Assembly: GCF_008327685.1 (NCBI RefSeq)
Contig: NZ_BDDE01000016.1
Coordinates: 124,001 to 188,000 of the forward strand
Reading direction: 5' to 3'
Length of the DNA stretch: 64,000 bases
DNA from: Actinomadura sp. K4S16
Lineage (GTDB): Bacteria > Actinomycetota > Actinomycetes > Streptosporangiales > Streptosporangiaceae
The stretch's first letter is position 1. Every line of letters starts with the position of its first letter. Of this stretch, positions 55,512-62,917 are shown piece by piece. The notes under the pieces were generated by a model. It searched no databases. It saw nothing but the letters and a program-made list of their open reading frames with translations, and had not been told where the DNA came from. The translations under genes and the position numbers were made by a program.

Positions 55512-56186
55512 TCACCGGGTGATCTGGATCCGGGTGATCTGGAAGACGGTGGCCATGCAGAGCGCGGCGGCGAGGGCCTGGAAGGCGGCCGCGGCGACGC
55601 CGACGTGCACGTCGAGGCGGGCGTCGGCGAGGGTCTCGACGCTGCCGTGCGTGAACACGCGGCCGAGGACGAGGCCGAGCAGGGCGCAGCCCCACCAGCC
55701 CGCGACGACGAGCGCGGCGCCCTGGCGCTCGGCCGTCCGGTACCGGCCGCTGTTCACCCAGACCTCGTAGACCACCCGGGGCGGCACCCACAGGTTGACG
55801 ACCGGGAGGAACCAGCCGAGCAGGACCCAGGCGCGGTGGTGCCGGTGCGGGCCGGGGGACTGCTGGAACGCCCGCCACAGCCAGGTGAGGTACAGCAGGC
55901 CGGTGACCGCCGCCATGATCGCGCCGATCGTGAACACGTCCGCGTAGGGGGCGAGGGCCTTGCCGGTGGCGGCGGCGTCATAGCTGTCGTGCGTCGCGCC
56001 GTGCAGCGGCCGCGCCAGCCTGAGCAGGCTGATCCCCGAGCCGAGGGCCACGAACGCGTTGAAGCCGAGCAGCATGAACACGGCCACGCCGACGGCCCGG
56101 AAGTCGCGGCGCCTGGCCCAGGCGCCGCAGGCCGGGCACCGGTCGACCTCCGTCGGGATGATGTCGCCGCAGAGTGCACACGGCAT
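55512..56186 (-). CDS. DUF4328 membrane protein with zinc ribbon
   Basis: A 224-residue membrane protein. The N-terminal CALCGDIIPTEVDRCPAC is a small zinc ribbon, and about five hydrophobic segments follow, with WLWRAFQQSPGPHRHHRAWVLLGWFLPVVNLWVPPRVVYEVW matching the DUF4328 core. Function is unknown. ATG at 56186 is preferred because GGGGAGGTGG precedes it and the zinc ribbon begins there; a longer frame to 56213 has no ribosome-binding site. Confidence 0.8.
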   Translation of the reverse strand: MPCALCGDIIPTEVDRCPACGAWARRRDFRAVGVAVFMLLGFNAFVALGSGISLLRLARPLHGATHDSYDAAATGKALAPYADVFTIGAIMAAVTGLLYLTWLWRAFQQSPGPHRHHRAWVLLGWFLPVVNLWVPPRVVYEVWVNSGRYRTAERQGAALVVAGWWGCALLGLVLGRVFTHGSVETLADARLDVHVGVAAAAFQALAAALCMATVFQITRIQITR

Positions 56187-56282
56187 GATCCACCTCCCCA
56201 GGGCCTTTGCCATTGCCTGTTTTGGATACTACGTACGTTTGACCGACGCGGCCCAACGCGGGTTCGGGCCCTTACCGGATCG

Positions 56283-56630
56283 TCACATGTGCAGGACGAG
56301 CCGGGTCGCAGCCCACGTCGCGGCGGCGGTGACGGCGGCCCAGGCGGCGAGGCGCCCGAGGCCACCTGTGGACAGCAGCCGTTCGGGCCGGAGCCCGGTC
56401 ACCGCCAGCAGCGCCCACCACTCGGAGGTCAGCGCGATCGTCGCGGGCAGCGACCCGAAGCCGATCAGGGCGAAGAGCAGGACGACGGCCGCCGGGGTCG
56501 CGGTGTGCGCGAACAGGGCGGGCCCCCGGGCCGGTCCGCGCAGGCCGCGCCGCAGGCCCAGCAGGACCGCGCCCCAGCCCGCCGCGCACAGCACCCATAC
56601 GACCAGGACGGTCACGGGCAGCCCGTTCAT
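56283..56630 (-). CDS. Small hypothetical membrane protein
   Basis: A 115-residue protein with about four hydrophobic segments (VTVLVVWVLCAAGWGAVLLGL, TPAAVVLLFALIGFGSL, IALTSEWWALLAV, AAWAAVTAAATWAATRLVL). No family recognised. It lies 70 nt after the response regulator on the same strand and may be cotranscribed with the two-component genes. Confidence 0.6.
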   Translation of the reverse strand: MNGLPVTVLVVWVLCAAGWGAVLLGLRRGLRGPARGPALFAHTATPAAVVLLFALIGFGSLPATIALTSEWWALLAVTGLRPERLLSTGGLGRLAAWAAVTAAATWAATRLVLHM

Positions 56631-56700
56631 CGACTCCGGTGCCAGTGCCCAGCCTCCCCCGTCTCCCGTGTTCCCCCGTCCGCGTTCCCCGCCCGGGCCG

Positions 56701-57378
56701 TCAGGTCATGAGGCCCGACTCCCAGGCCCACGCGGCCGTCGCGACCCGGTTCCGCGTGTTCAGCTTGCGGTTGACGCTGCCGAGGTGCGTCTTGACCGTG
56801 GAGAGCGACACGTACAGCTCCGCGGCGATCTCCTCGTTCGTCCTGCCGCGCGCCACGAGCCGGACCACGTCCAGTTCCCGGTCGGTGAGCGGCTCGCGCG
56901 GCGGGACGGGCCGCGCCGGCGGCTTCGCGAGCCGCTCCAGCAGCCGGACGGTGATGGACGGCGACACCAGCGACCCGCCGTTCGCCGCCGCGCGGACGGC
57001 CTCGACCAGCAGCGCGGGCCCGCTGTCCTTCAGCAGGAACCCGACCGCGCCGCCGCGCAGCGCCCCGTACACGTACTCGTCCATGTCGAACGTGGTGACG
57101 ATCACGATGCGCGGCGGGTCGGGGACGCCGGGGCCGGCGAGGGCGCGGGTCGCCTCCAGGCCGTCCATCCGCGGCATCCGGACGTCGAACAGGCACACGT
57201 CGGGACGCAGCCGGCGGGCCAGCGCGACGGCCTCGGCGCCGTCGGCGGCCTCCCCGACCACCTCCATGTCGGGCTGCGAATCGACGATCATCCGGAACCC
57301 GGTCCGGACCATCTCCTGGTCGTCGGCGATCAGTACGCGGATGGTCACCCTGCCGATTGTGTCAGCATCCCCAGTCAT
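56701..57378 (-). CDS. NarL/LuxR-family response regulator
   Basis: A 225-residue response regulator. The receiver has the acidic pair in IADDQEMVR, the phosphoacceptor Asp in LFDVRMPRMDG, Thr in VTTFDMDEYVY and Lys in FLLKDSG. The C-terminal LuxR HTH is LTDRELDVVRLVARGRTNEEIAAELYVSLSTVKTHLGSVNRKL. The ATG at 57378 lies 12 nt after the kinase stop; GTG at 57348 is an alternative start. A copy of the CGGCCGATACGG half-site (57379-57390) overlaps this junction, matching the palindrome in the divergent promoter region. Confidence 0.9.
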   Translation of the reverse strand: MTGDADTIGRVTIRVLIADDQEMVRTGFRMIVDSQPDMEVVGEAADGAEAVALARRLRPDVCLFDVRMPRMDGLEATRALAGPGVPDPPRIVIVTTFDMDEYVYGALRGGAVGFLLKDSGPALLVEAVRAAANGGSLVSPSITVRLLERLAKPPARPVPPREPLTDRELDVVRLVARGRTNEEIAAELYVSLSTVKTHLGSVNRKLNTRNRVATAAWAWESGLMT

Positions 57379-57390
57379 CGGCCGATACGG

Positions 57391-58590
57391 TCATCCGTCC
57401 GGAACGGGCAGGCGCGCGACGACCTCCCACCCGCCCTCGGGGCGCGGGCCCGCGTGCAGCCGCCCGCCGAGCGCGCCGACCCGCTCGGCCAGCCCGGTGA
57501 GCCCGAACCCGCCGGACGGCAGCCGCCTGCCGCCGCGCCCGCGCCCGTCGTCCCGCACGGCGACCTCGACGTCGCCGCCGACCCGCGCGAGCGAGACCCG
57601 CACGCTCGCGGCGTCGGCGGCGTGCTTGCGGACGTTGGTCAGCGCCTCCTGGACGACGCGGTGCGCCGACGCCGCGACCTCGGGCGGCAGCGTGCCGAGC
57701 CCGGGCTCCAGCGTGAGCGCGGCGGGCGGGTGCGCGAACCCCTCGACGAGCTCTTCGAGCTGCGCGAGGCCGCCGACGGGCCGGGTTCCGGCGCCGCCGG
57801 AGGGGAGGGCCTCCCCGTCCGGCGCGTTCACGTTCTGGGCGTCCCGCAGCAGCCCGACCATGCGCCGCATCGAGGTGAGCGCCTCGGTGCCGGCCTTCTC
57901 GATCTCGCCGAGCATCCGGTCGAGCTGCTCCTGCGTCTGCGCGGCGCCCGACTGCGCCGTGAACCGCGCCGCCTGCGCCTGGACGACGATGCCGGTCACG
58001 TGGTGGGCGACGAAGTCGTGCAGGTCGCGGGCCAGCTCCAGCCGCTCGTCCCGCCGCGCCGCCGCCAGCGACCTGGCCCGCCGCGCGTCCAGCGCCCGCA
58101 GGTAGAGGCCGACGCCGAGCGCGACCGCCACGGTGATGCCGAGCGGGGCGGTGAACAGCGCCGCCGCGATCAGCGACCAGCGCAGCGGCGTCGCCAGGAC
58201 CGCCGCGCCGAGCAGCACCGCGAGCGGGACGAGCCGGTCGCGGTGGGCCTTCCACACCACCCGCGCGAGGACGATCAGCAGGCCGCCGATCTCCGCGAAC
58301 AGGCTCGGGGCGGCGAGCTCCGGCCGGACCGCCGTCCCGAAGTAGAGGGTGCCGAACGCCGACAGCGCCCCGGCCGCGGCGGCCCACAGCAGGAAGCGGC
58401 GCCCGGAGACCGCCGCGGCGTTGGCCACCGCCGCGATGAACACCATCCCCAGGATCGGGGCGTGCCCGATCCCGGCGGCCGCGCACCCCAGCAGGTACAG
58501 GGCCGCGAAACCGGCGTACGCCGCGCGCATCAGGCAGCCGCCCACCGAGTGGATGCGGTCCAGCCGTGCCCCTATGTCGCTCACGTTCAC
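57391..58590 (-). CDS. Sensor histidine kinase (HPK7/NarX-like)
   Basis: A 399-residue membrane sensor kinase. About five to six hydrophobic segments occupy the first 180 residues (VGGCLMRAAYAGFAALYLLGCAAAGIGH, FIAAVANAAAVSG, and so on), with no large extracellular domain. The dimerisation/phosphoacceptor helix is RDLHDFVAHHVTGIVVQAQAA (His_kinase_3). The ATPase domain has EALTNVRKHA and DDGRGRGGRRLPSGGFGLTGLAERV. The GTG at 58590 is the best start available but lacks a ribosome-binding site, so the mRNA may be leaderless. It signals to the adjacent regulator and probably senses an envelope stress or peptide. Confidence 0.88.
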   Translation of the reverse strand: MNVSDIGARLDRIHSVGGCLMRAAYAGFAALYLLGCAAAGIGHAPILGMVFIAAVANAAAVSGRRFLLWAAAAGALSAFGTLYFGTAVRPELAAPSLFAEIGGLLIVLARVVWKAHRDRLVPLAVLLGAAVLATPLRWSLIAAALFTAPLGITVAVALGVGLYLRALDARRARSLAAARRDERLELARDLHDFVAHHVTGIVVQAQAARFTAQSGAAQTQEQLDRMLGEIEKAGTEALTSMRRMVGLLRDAQNVNAPDGEALPSGGAGTRPVGGLAQLEELVEGFAHPPAALTLEPGLGTLPPEVAASAHRVVQEALTNVRKHAADAASVRVSLARVGGDVEVAVRDDGRGRGGRRLPSGGFGLTGLAERVGALGGRLHAGPRPEGGWEVVARLPVPDG

Positions 58591-58613
58591 GCAGCGTACG
58601 ACTCGATGCGGAC

Positions 58614-58643
58614 CGCCGTATCGGCCGTTCGGCCGATACGGCG
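58614..58643. promoter_or_regulatory. 30-bp perfect palindrome between divergent operons
   Basis: Arms 58614-58627 and 58630-58643 (core GCCGTATCGGCCG) are exact inverted repeats with a TT centre. It lies in the 113-bp gap between the histidine kinase and the ABC operon. The 12-mer CGGCCGATACGG of its right arm recurs at 57379-57390. A NarL-type response regulator binding here would control both operons; this is an inference. Confidence 0.75.
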
Positions 58644-58703
58644 CCTCAGGGCGTGGCCCCGCGTCCGATGCGGCCGGGCGGCGGCGCCGCGCACGCTGGG
58701 GGC

Positions 58704-58895
58704 ATGTACCTGATCTACCTTCCCCTCGCCGCCGCGTTCGCCGTCTTCGTGGTCTACGGCGGCGTCGTGATGCCCGCCATGGAGATCGCCGAGTCGATCC
58801 GGAACCGCCGCCGCACCCGTCCGCCCGACAACGTCGTGGAACTGCGCCCCTCGGGCGAGCCGAGCCCGTCGGGTGAGCGGGGGGAGGCGGCGTGA
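58704..58895 (+). CDS. Small single-pass membrane protein (ABC exporter leader gene)
   Basis: A 63-residue protein with one N-terminal membrane segment (LIYLPLAAAFAVFVVYGGVVM) and a charged, Pro-rich cytoplasmic tail (SIRNRRRTRPPDNVVEL). The family is not recognised. Its stop overlaps the start of the ABC ATPase gene (GTGA), so it is certainly part of that operon and may be an accessory or regulatory subunit. Confidence 0.7.
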   Translation: MYLIYLPLAAAFAVFVVYGGVVMPAMEIAESIRNRRRTRPPDNVVELRPSGEPSPSGERGEAA

Positions 58896-59575
58896 GCGAG
58901 CCCGTCCTGTCCGGCCGCGGGCTGGTGAAGCGGTTCGGGGTGACCGTCGCCCTGGACGGCGTCGACCTGGCCGTGGACCGCGCCGAGGCCGTCGCGATCA
59001 TGGGGCCGTCCGGGTCGGGCAAGTCGACGCTGCTGCACTGCCTCGCCGGGATCCTGCCGCCGGACGCGGGGGAGGTGCACCTGCTCGGCCAGCGGATCGA
59101 CACGCTCGGCGAGCGCCGGCGCAGCGCGCTGCGGCGCAGCCGGTTCGGGTTCGTGTTCCAGTTCGGGCAGCTGCTCCCCGAGCTGCCCGCCGTGGAGAAC
59201 GTCGCGCTGCCGCTGATGCTGGGCGGCACGTCCAGGCGGGAGGCGGAGCAGGCCGCGCGGTCCTGGTTCCGGCCCCTCGGACTGGACGGGCTGGAGCGCC
59301 GGCGTCCGGGCGAGCTGTCGGGCGGTCAGGCGCAGCGCGTCGCGATCGCCCGCGCGCTCGTGCCGCGCCCGGCGGTCGTGTTCGCGGACGAGCCGACGGG
59401 CGCGCTCGACCAGGCGACCGGCCACGACACCATGCGGCTGCTCGTGGACGCGACCAAGCACAACGGCGCGTCCCTGGTCGTCGTCACCCACGACCCCGCC
59501 GTGGCGGCCTGGTGCGACCGCGTCCTGGAGGTCCGCGACGGCCGCATCCAGCACCCCATGCGGAGGACGGCCTGA
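58892..59575 (+). CDS. ABC transporter ATP-binding protein (MacB/LolD type)
   Basis: A 227-residue ATPase. Walker A GPSGSGKSTLL, Q-loop QFGQLLPELPAVENV, signature LSGGQAQRVAIARAL, Walker B VVFADEPTGALD and the H-loop VVTHD are all intact. The MacB-type pattern with an FtsX-like permease downstream points to a lipoprotein/peptide or antimicrobial-related exporter. The GTG start overlaps the small membrane protein, and its stop overlaps the permease start (TGATG). Confidence 0.92.
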   Translation: MSEPVLSGRGLVKRFGVTVALDGVDLAVDRAEAVAIMGPSGSGKSTLLHCLAGILPPDAGEVHLLGQRIDTLGERRRSALRRSRFGFVFQFGQLLPELPAVENVALPLMLGGTSRREAEQAARSWFRPLGLDGLERRRPGELSGGQAQRVAIARALVPRPAVVFADEPTGALDQATGHDTMRLLVDATKHNGASLVVVTHDPAVAAWCDRVLEVRDGRIQHPMRRTA

Positions 59576-61569
59576 TGCGCACGGCAGTGCAACTCTCCTG
59601 GCGGCTGCTGCGCGGCGGCGGCCGGAACAGCATGCTCGGCACGTTCCTCACCCTCGCCGCCGTCGCCGTCTCGACGGGGCTCCTGCTGTTCGCGGTGGGC
59701 GCCGACCACGCGTTCCTCCAGCGCGCCCACGCCGACGCCTGGCGGCATCCGGGCGGGACGAGCGCGGACCCCTCCGCGATAGAGGCGCTGTCGACCGACT
59801 ATGTCCAGGGCAAGCCGATCACAGTCGTCGACCTGGCCGCGCTGAAGGGCGACGCCCCGGTGCCGCCCGGCATGCCCCGGTTCCCGAAGCCCGGCGAGGT
59901 CTGGACGTCGCCCGCACTGGCCCGCCTGATGAGGGAGCTTCCCGCCGACCAACTCGCCGAGCGGTTCCCCCATCGGGCGGGCACGCTCGGACGCGGCGCG
60001 CTCGTCCATCCCGGAGAGCTCGTCGCCGTGGTCGGGCGCACCGCCGACGACCCCGCCATGACCGCCGACCGGGACGCCGTCGAGCACCTGGGCACGAGCG
60101 GAGGCCCGACCCGCATCGACCGGTTCGCGACCGGCGCGTCCTGGGGCGCCGGCATCTACCTGTGGCTCGCGGGCCTGGCCTCGGTGCTGATGGTCGTCCC
60201 GCTGCTGGTGTTCGGCGGGGCCGCGGCCCGGCTCACCGTGGCCCGCCGCGACGCCCGGCTCGCGGCGCTGCGGCTGGTCGGCGCCACCCCGGGGCAGGTC
60301 GTGGCGATCACCGCGGCCGAGGCGGTGCTGACGGCGGCGGCGGGCGCGGTGGCGGGGCTCGCGCTCTACGCGGCGGCGGTCCCGGCGCTCGCCCGCATCA
60401 CGATCGCGGGCGGCGGCTGGTTCGCCGGCGACCTGTGGCCGGGTCCGGCCGTCCTCGCGGGCGTGCTCGCGGGGGTGCCCCTGCTCGTCGGCGCCAGCGC
60501 CGTCGCGGGCCTGCGCCGCGTGGTCGTCGGCCCGCTCGGCGTCGCGCGCCGCGAGACCCCGCCCGGCATGCGGGCGGTCCGGATCGTCGCGCTGCTCGCC
60601 GTCGTCGCCGCGTTCGGCGCGGTGGGCGGCGGCCTGGTCGACATGGGCCGCGCGGGGATGGTCATCCTGATGGTCTTCCTCATGCTGGCCTTCCTTACGA
60701 TCAACTTCGCGGGCCCATGGGTGGTGGCGGTCATCGGCCACCTGACGGTCGCGGCGGCCCGCGGCCCGGCCCGGCTGCTCGCCGGGCGCCGCCTCGTGGA
60801 CGACCCGCGCTCGGCCTGGCGGACGGTCGCCGGAGTCGCGCTCACCGGCTTCATCGCAGGGTTCTTCGCCCTGCTGAACACCCCCGCGTCCACCGGCGAG
60901 GCGCGGGACGAGCTGAGGCTGGCCGTCCCGTACGCGCGGTCCGCCGCGGTCGCCGAGCAGGCGCGGGGCAGGCTCGCCGGCCTCGACGCGGACGTGTCGG
61001 TGCGCCGCACCGAGACCGGGGACGGCGCGCCGGCCGCCGCCGGTCCTGCCACCGCGACCGGTGTGGTGGTCGTCGAGGTCTCCGGCGCCGCCGCCGTCGA
61101 CCGGGCGCGCACGGCACTGAGCGGCCTCGTCCCTGGGAGGACGGCCACCGCGCCGGCGGACGACGAGGTGACCGGGGACCGGCTGCTGGCCGACCTGCGC
61201 ACCGGCGCGCTGATCGTCCTCGCCGTCTCGTTCCTGCTCGCCATCACCAGCGCGGGCATCACCGGGGCGTCCGCCGTCCTGGACCGCAGGCAGGCGTACG
61301 CGATGCTGCGCCTCGCCGGGACGCCACTGTCCGTGCTCGACCGGGCGCGCCGCCAGGAGACGCTGATCCCGCTCGCCGTCATGGGCGGCGGCTCCCTGCT
61401 GGCGGGCCTGTTCTTCAGCCTGCCGTTCGCGCAGGGGTTCGGGCTCTCCGGGCTGGCGGGGCTCGCCGGGTTCGTCGTCCTCGGCTTCGGCGGCATCATC
61501 GGCGCGAGCGCGCTGAGCCGCCCGCTGTTGCGCTCCGTGACCGCGGACCCGGCGCCCCGTCCGGACTAG
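59575..61569 (+). CDS. ABC transporter permease (FtsX/MacB-like)
   Basis: A 664-residue permease. It has an N-terminal helix (SMLGTFLTLAAVAVSTGLLLFAVG), an extracytoplasmic domain of about 150 residues, then FtsX-type helices (IYLWLAGLASVLMVVPLLVF with TVARRDARLAALRLVGATPGQVVAITAAEAVL) and a second similar set at the C-terminus (RRQAYAMLRLAGTPLSVLDRARRQETLI). The repeated LRLVGAT/LRLAGTP coupling segments are typical of MacB-type exporters. It is translationally coupled to the ATPase and probably regulated by the divergent two-component system. Confidence 0.88.
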   Translation: MRTAVQLSWRLLRGGGRNSMLGTFLTLAAVAVSTGLLLFAVGADHAFLQRAHADAWRHPGGTSADPSAIEALSTDYVQGKPITVVDLAALKGDAPVPPGMPRFPKPGEVWTSPALARLMRELPADQLAERFPHRAGTLGRGALVHPGELVAVVGRTADDPAMTADRDAVEHLGTSGGPTRIDRFATGASWGAGIYLWLAGLASVLMVVPLLVFGGAAARLTVARRDARLAALRLVGATPGQVVAITAAEAVLTAAAGAVAGLALYAAAVPALARITIAGGGWFAGDLWPGPAVLAGVLAGVPLLVGASAVAGLRRVVVGPLGVARRETPPGMRAVRIVALLAVVAAFGAVGGGLVDMGRAGMVILMVFLMLAFLTINFAGPWVVAVIGHLTVAAARGPARLLAGRRLVDDPRSAWRTVAGVALTGFIAGFFALLNTPASTGEARDELRLAVPYARSAAVAEQARGRLAGLDADVSVRRTETGDGAPAAAGPATATGVVVVEVSGAAAVDRARTALSGLVPGRTATAPADDEVTGDRLLADLRTGALIVLAVSFLLAITSAGITGASAVLDRRQAYAMLRLAGTPLSVLDRARRQETLIPLAVMGGGSLLAGLFFSLPFAQGFGLSGLAGLAGFVVLGFGGIIGASALSRPLLRSVTADPAPRPD

Positions 61570-61743
61570 CCGGATAAGGGTTCGAGAATGTCAGACCCTC
61601 CGCGTAGCGTTGACCTTGTGATTTGGGAGACACCGGGAACAAGTGTCGAACCAGGTTGCTTTCAACTACGTACCTAGGGGTATGTGACAGACGGTGGTGT
61701 TCGCACAGGCGCGGCCCCACCGGCCAAGGAAGGGGCGTTGGCA

Positions 61744-61950
61744 GTGAGCGCAGCGACCGGCACGTTCCATCTCACTCACCCGCGGCTGTACGGGCCCGCC
61801 GAGCGGACCGTCGTGGAGCCGTGGCTCACCGAGCTTCCCCATGCGGCGCTGAACGCCTACGCCGAGACCGCGCCCCCGCTCGCGGTGGTCGAGGCACTGC
61901 CCGTGCGCCCGCAGCCGATGCCCCGCCGCCGCGTCCCCGTGGCGGCCTGA
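61744..61950 (+). CDS. Small hypothetical protein
   Basis: A 68-residue protein (SAATGTFHLTHPRLYGPAER...VEPWLTELPHAALNAYAETAPP...) of no family I recognise. GTG at 61744 is supported by GGAAGGGG upstream; an in-frame GTG at 61684 would give 88 residues. A strong T-run terminator directly after it argues that it is a transcribed gene. Confidence 0.55.
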   Translation: MSAATGTFHLTHPRLYGPAERTVVEPWLTELPHAALNAYAETAPPLAVVEALPVRPQPMPRRRVPVAA

Positions 61951-61966
61951 CGAACCGACCCCGCAG

Positions 61967-62000
61967 AGGGACCGAGGCCGACACCTCGGTCCCTTTTTTT
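61967..62000 (+). terminator. Rho-independent terminator
   Basis: AGGGACCGAGG (61967-61977) pairs perfectly with CCTCGGTCCCT (61984-61994) over 11 bp around a 6-nt loop, followed at once by a run of seven T (61994-62000). This is the only textbook U-tract terminator I found in the window; it is 17 nt after the small hypothetical gene. Confidence 0.93.
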
Positions 62001-62011
62001 CGCGCCTGCTC

Positions 62012-62051
62012 ATCTCAAATAATGATACGTACTTCTCAAATTATGAGAAGT
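62012..62051. promoter_or_regulatory. Operator palindrome upstream of methyltransferase
   Basis: ACTTCTCA (62031-62038) and TGAGAAGT (62044-62051) form a perfect 8-bp inverted repeat with a 5-bp centre (AATTA). A related sequence, ATCTCAAATAATGAT, lies just upstream at 62012-62026. The AT-rich block sits 43 nt before the methyltransferase start, so it probably combines promoter and operator. ArsR- or MarR-type repressors bind sites of this kind; no regulator gene is adjacent. Confidence 0.7.
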
Positions 62052-62094
62052 GGTCGTACGGTGGAGGGCACCCGGACACAGAGAGGCGACCCCG

Positions 62095-62895
62095 ATGACC
62101 GCGAAGGCGACCTACACCCACGGCCACCACGAGAGCGTGCTGAGCGCGCACCAGTGGCGCACGGTCGAGAACTCCGCCGCCTACCTGATCGAGCACCTGC
62201 GTCCGGGCCTGTCGGTGCTGGACGTCGGGTGCGGGCCGGGCACCATCACCGCCGGGCTCGCCGAACGCGTCGCGCCGGGACGAGTCGTCGCCGCCGACTC
62301 CGCCGAGACCGTCCTGGACGAGGCCCGCAGGAACACCGCCTCCCTGGACAACGTCGAGTTCGCGGTCGCCGACGTCCACGCCCTGGACCATCCGGACGGC
62401 ACGTTCGACGTCGTCCACGCCCACCAGGTCCTCCAGCACGTCGGCGATCCCGTCCAGGCGCTGCGCGAGATGCGCCGCGTCGCCAGGCCGGGCGGGATCG
62501 TCGCCGTGCGCGAGGCCGACTTCGGCACCATGGCCTGGTACCCGGACCCGCCCGGCATGGACGCCTGGCTGCCGATCTACTACAAGGTCGCGCGCGGCAA
62601 CGGCGGCGAGCCCGACGCCGGCCGCCGCCTCGTCTCCTGGGCCCGCGCCGCCGGGTTCACCGAGGTCACCGCGTCCGCCTCGGCCTGGTGCTACGCCACC
62701 CCGGAGGAGCGCGAGTGGTGGAGCGAGTCGTGGGGCGGCCGCCTGATCAGGTCGTCCGTCGCCGACCACGCCGTGGCGGGCGGCCACGCCACCCGCGCCG
62801 AACTCCAGCGCGTCTACGAGGGCTGGAAGGCGTGGGCCGCCGCCGAGGACGGCTGGTACTCCGTCACCCACGGCGAGATCGTCTGCCGCGCGTGA
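62095..62895 (+). CDS. Class I SAM-dependent methyltransferase (UbiE/MenG-like)
   Basis: A 266-residue methyltransferase. Motif I is LDVGCGPGTITAGLAERV, motif II VVAADSAETVLDEARR, motif III FAVADVHAL, and FDVVHAHQVLQHVGDPVQALREMRRVARPGG marks the Methyltransf_11/UbiE region. It may act on a small molecule. ATG at 62095 has GAGAGGCGAC upstream; the in-frame GTG at 62050 would overlap the operator palindrome. The palindromic promoter suggests tight repression and induction. Confidence 0.88.
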   Translation: MTAKATYTHGHHESVLSAHQWRTVENSAAYLIEHLRPGLSVLDVGCGPGTITAGLAERVAPGRVVAADSAETVLDEARRNTASLDNVEFAVADVHALDHPDGTFDVVHAHQVLQHVGDPVQALREMRRVARPGGIVAVREADFGTMAWYPDPPGMDAWLPIYYKVARGNGGEPDAGRRLVSWARAAGFTEVTASASAWCYATPEEREWWSESWGGRLIRSSVADHAVAGGHATRAELQRVYEGWKAWAAAEDGWYSVTHGEIVCRA

Positions 62896-62917
62896 CCGTC
62901 CGTCACCGGAGCCCCGG

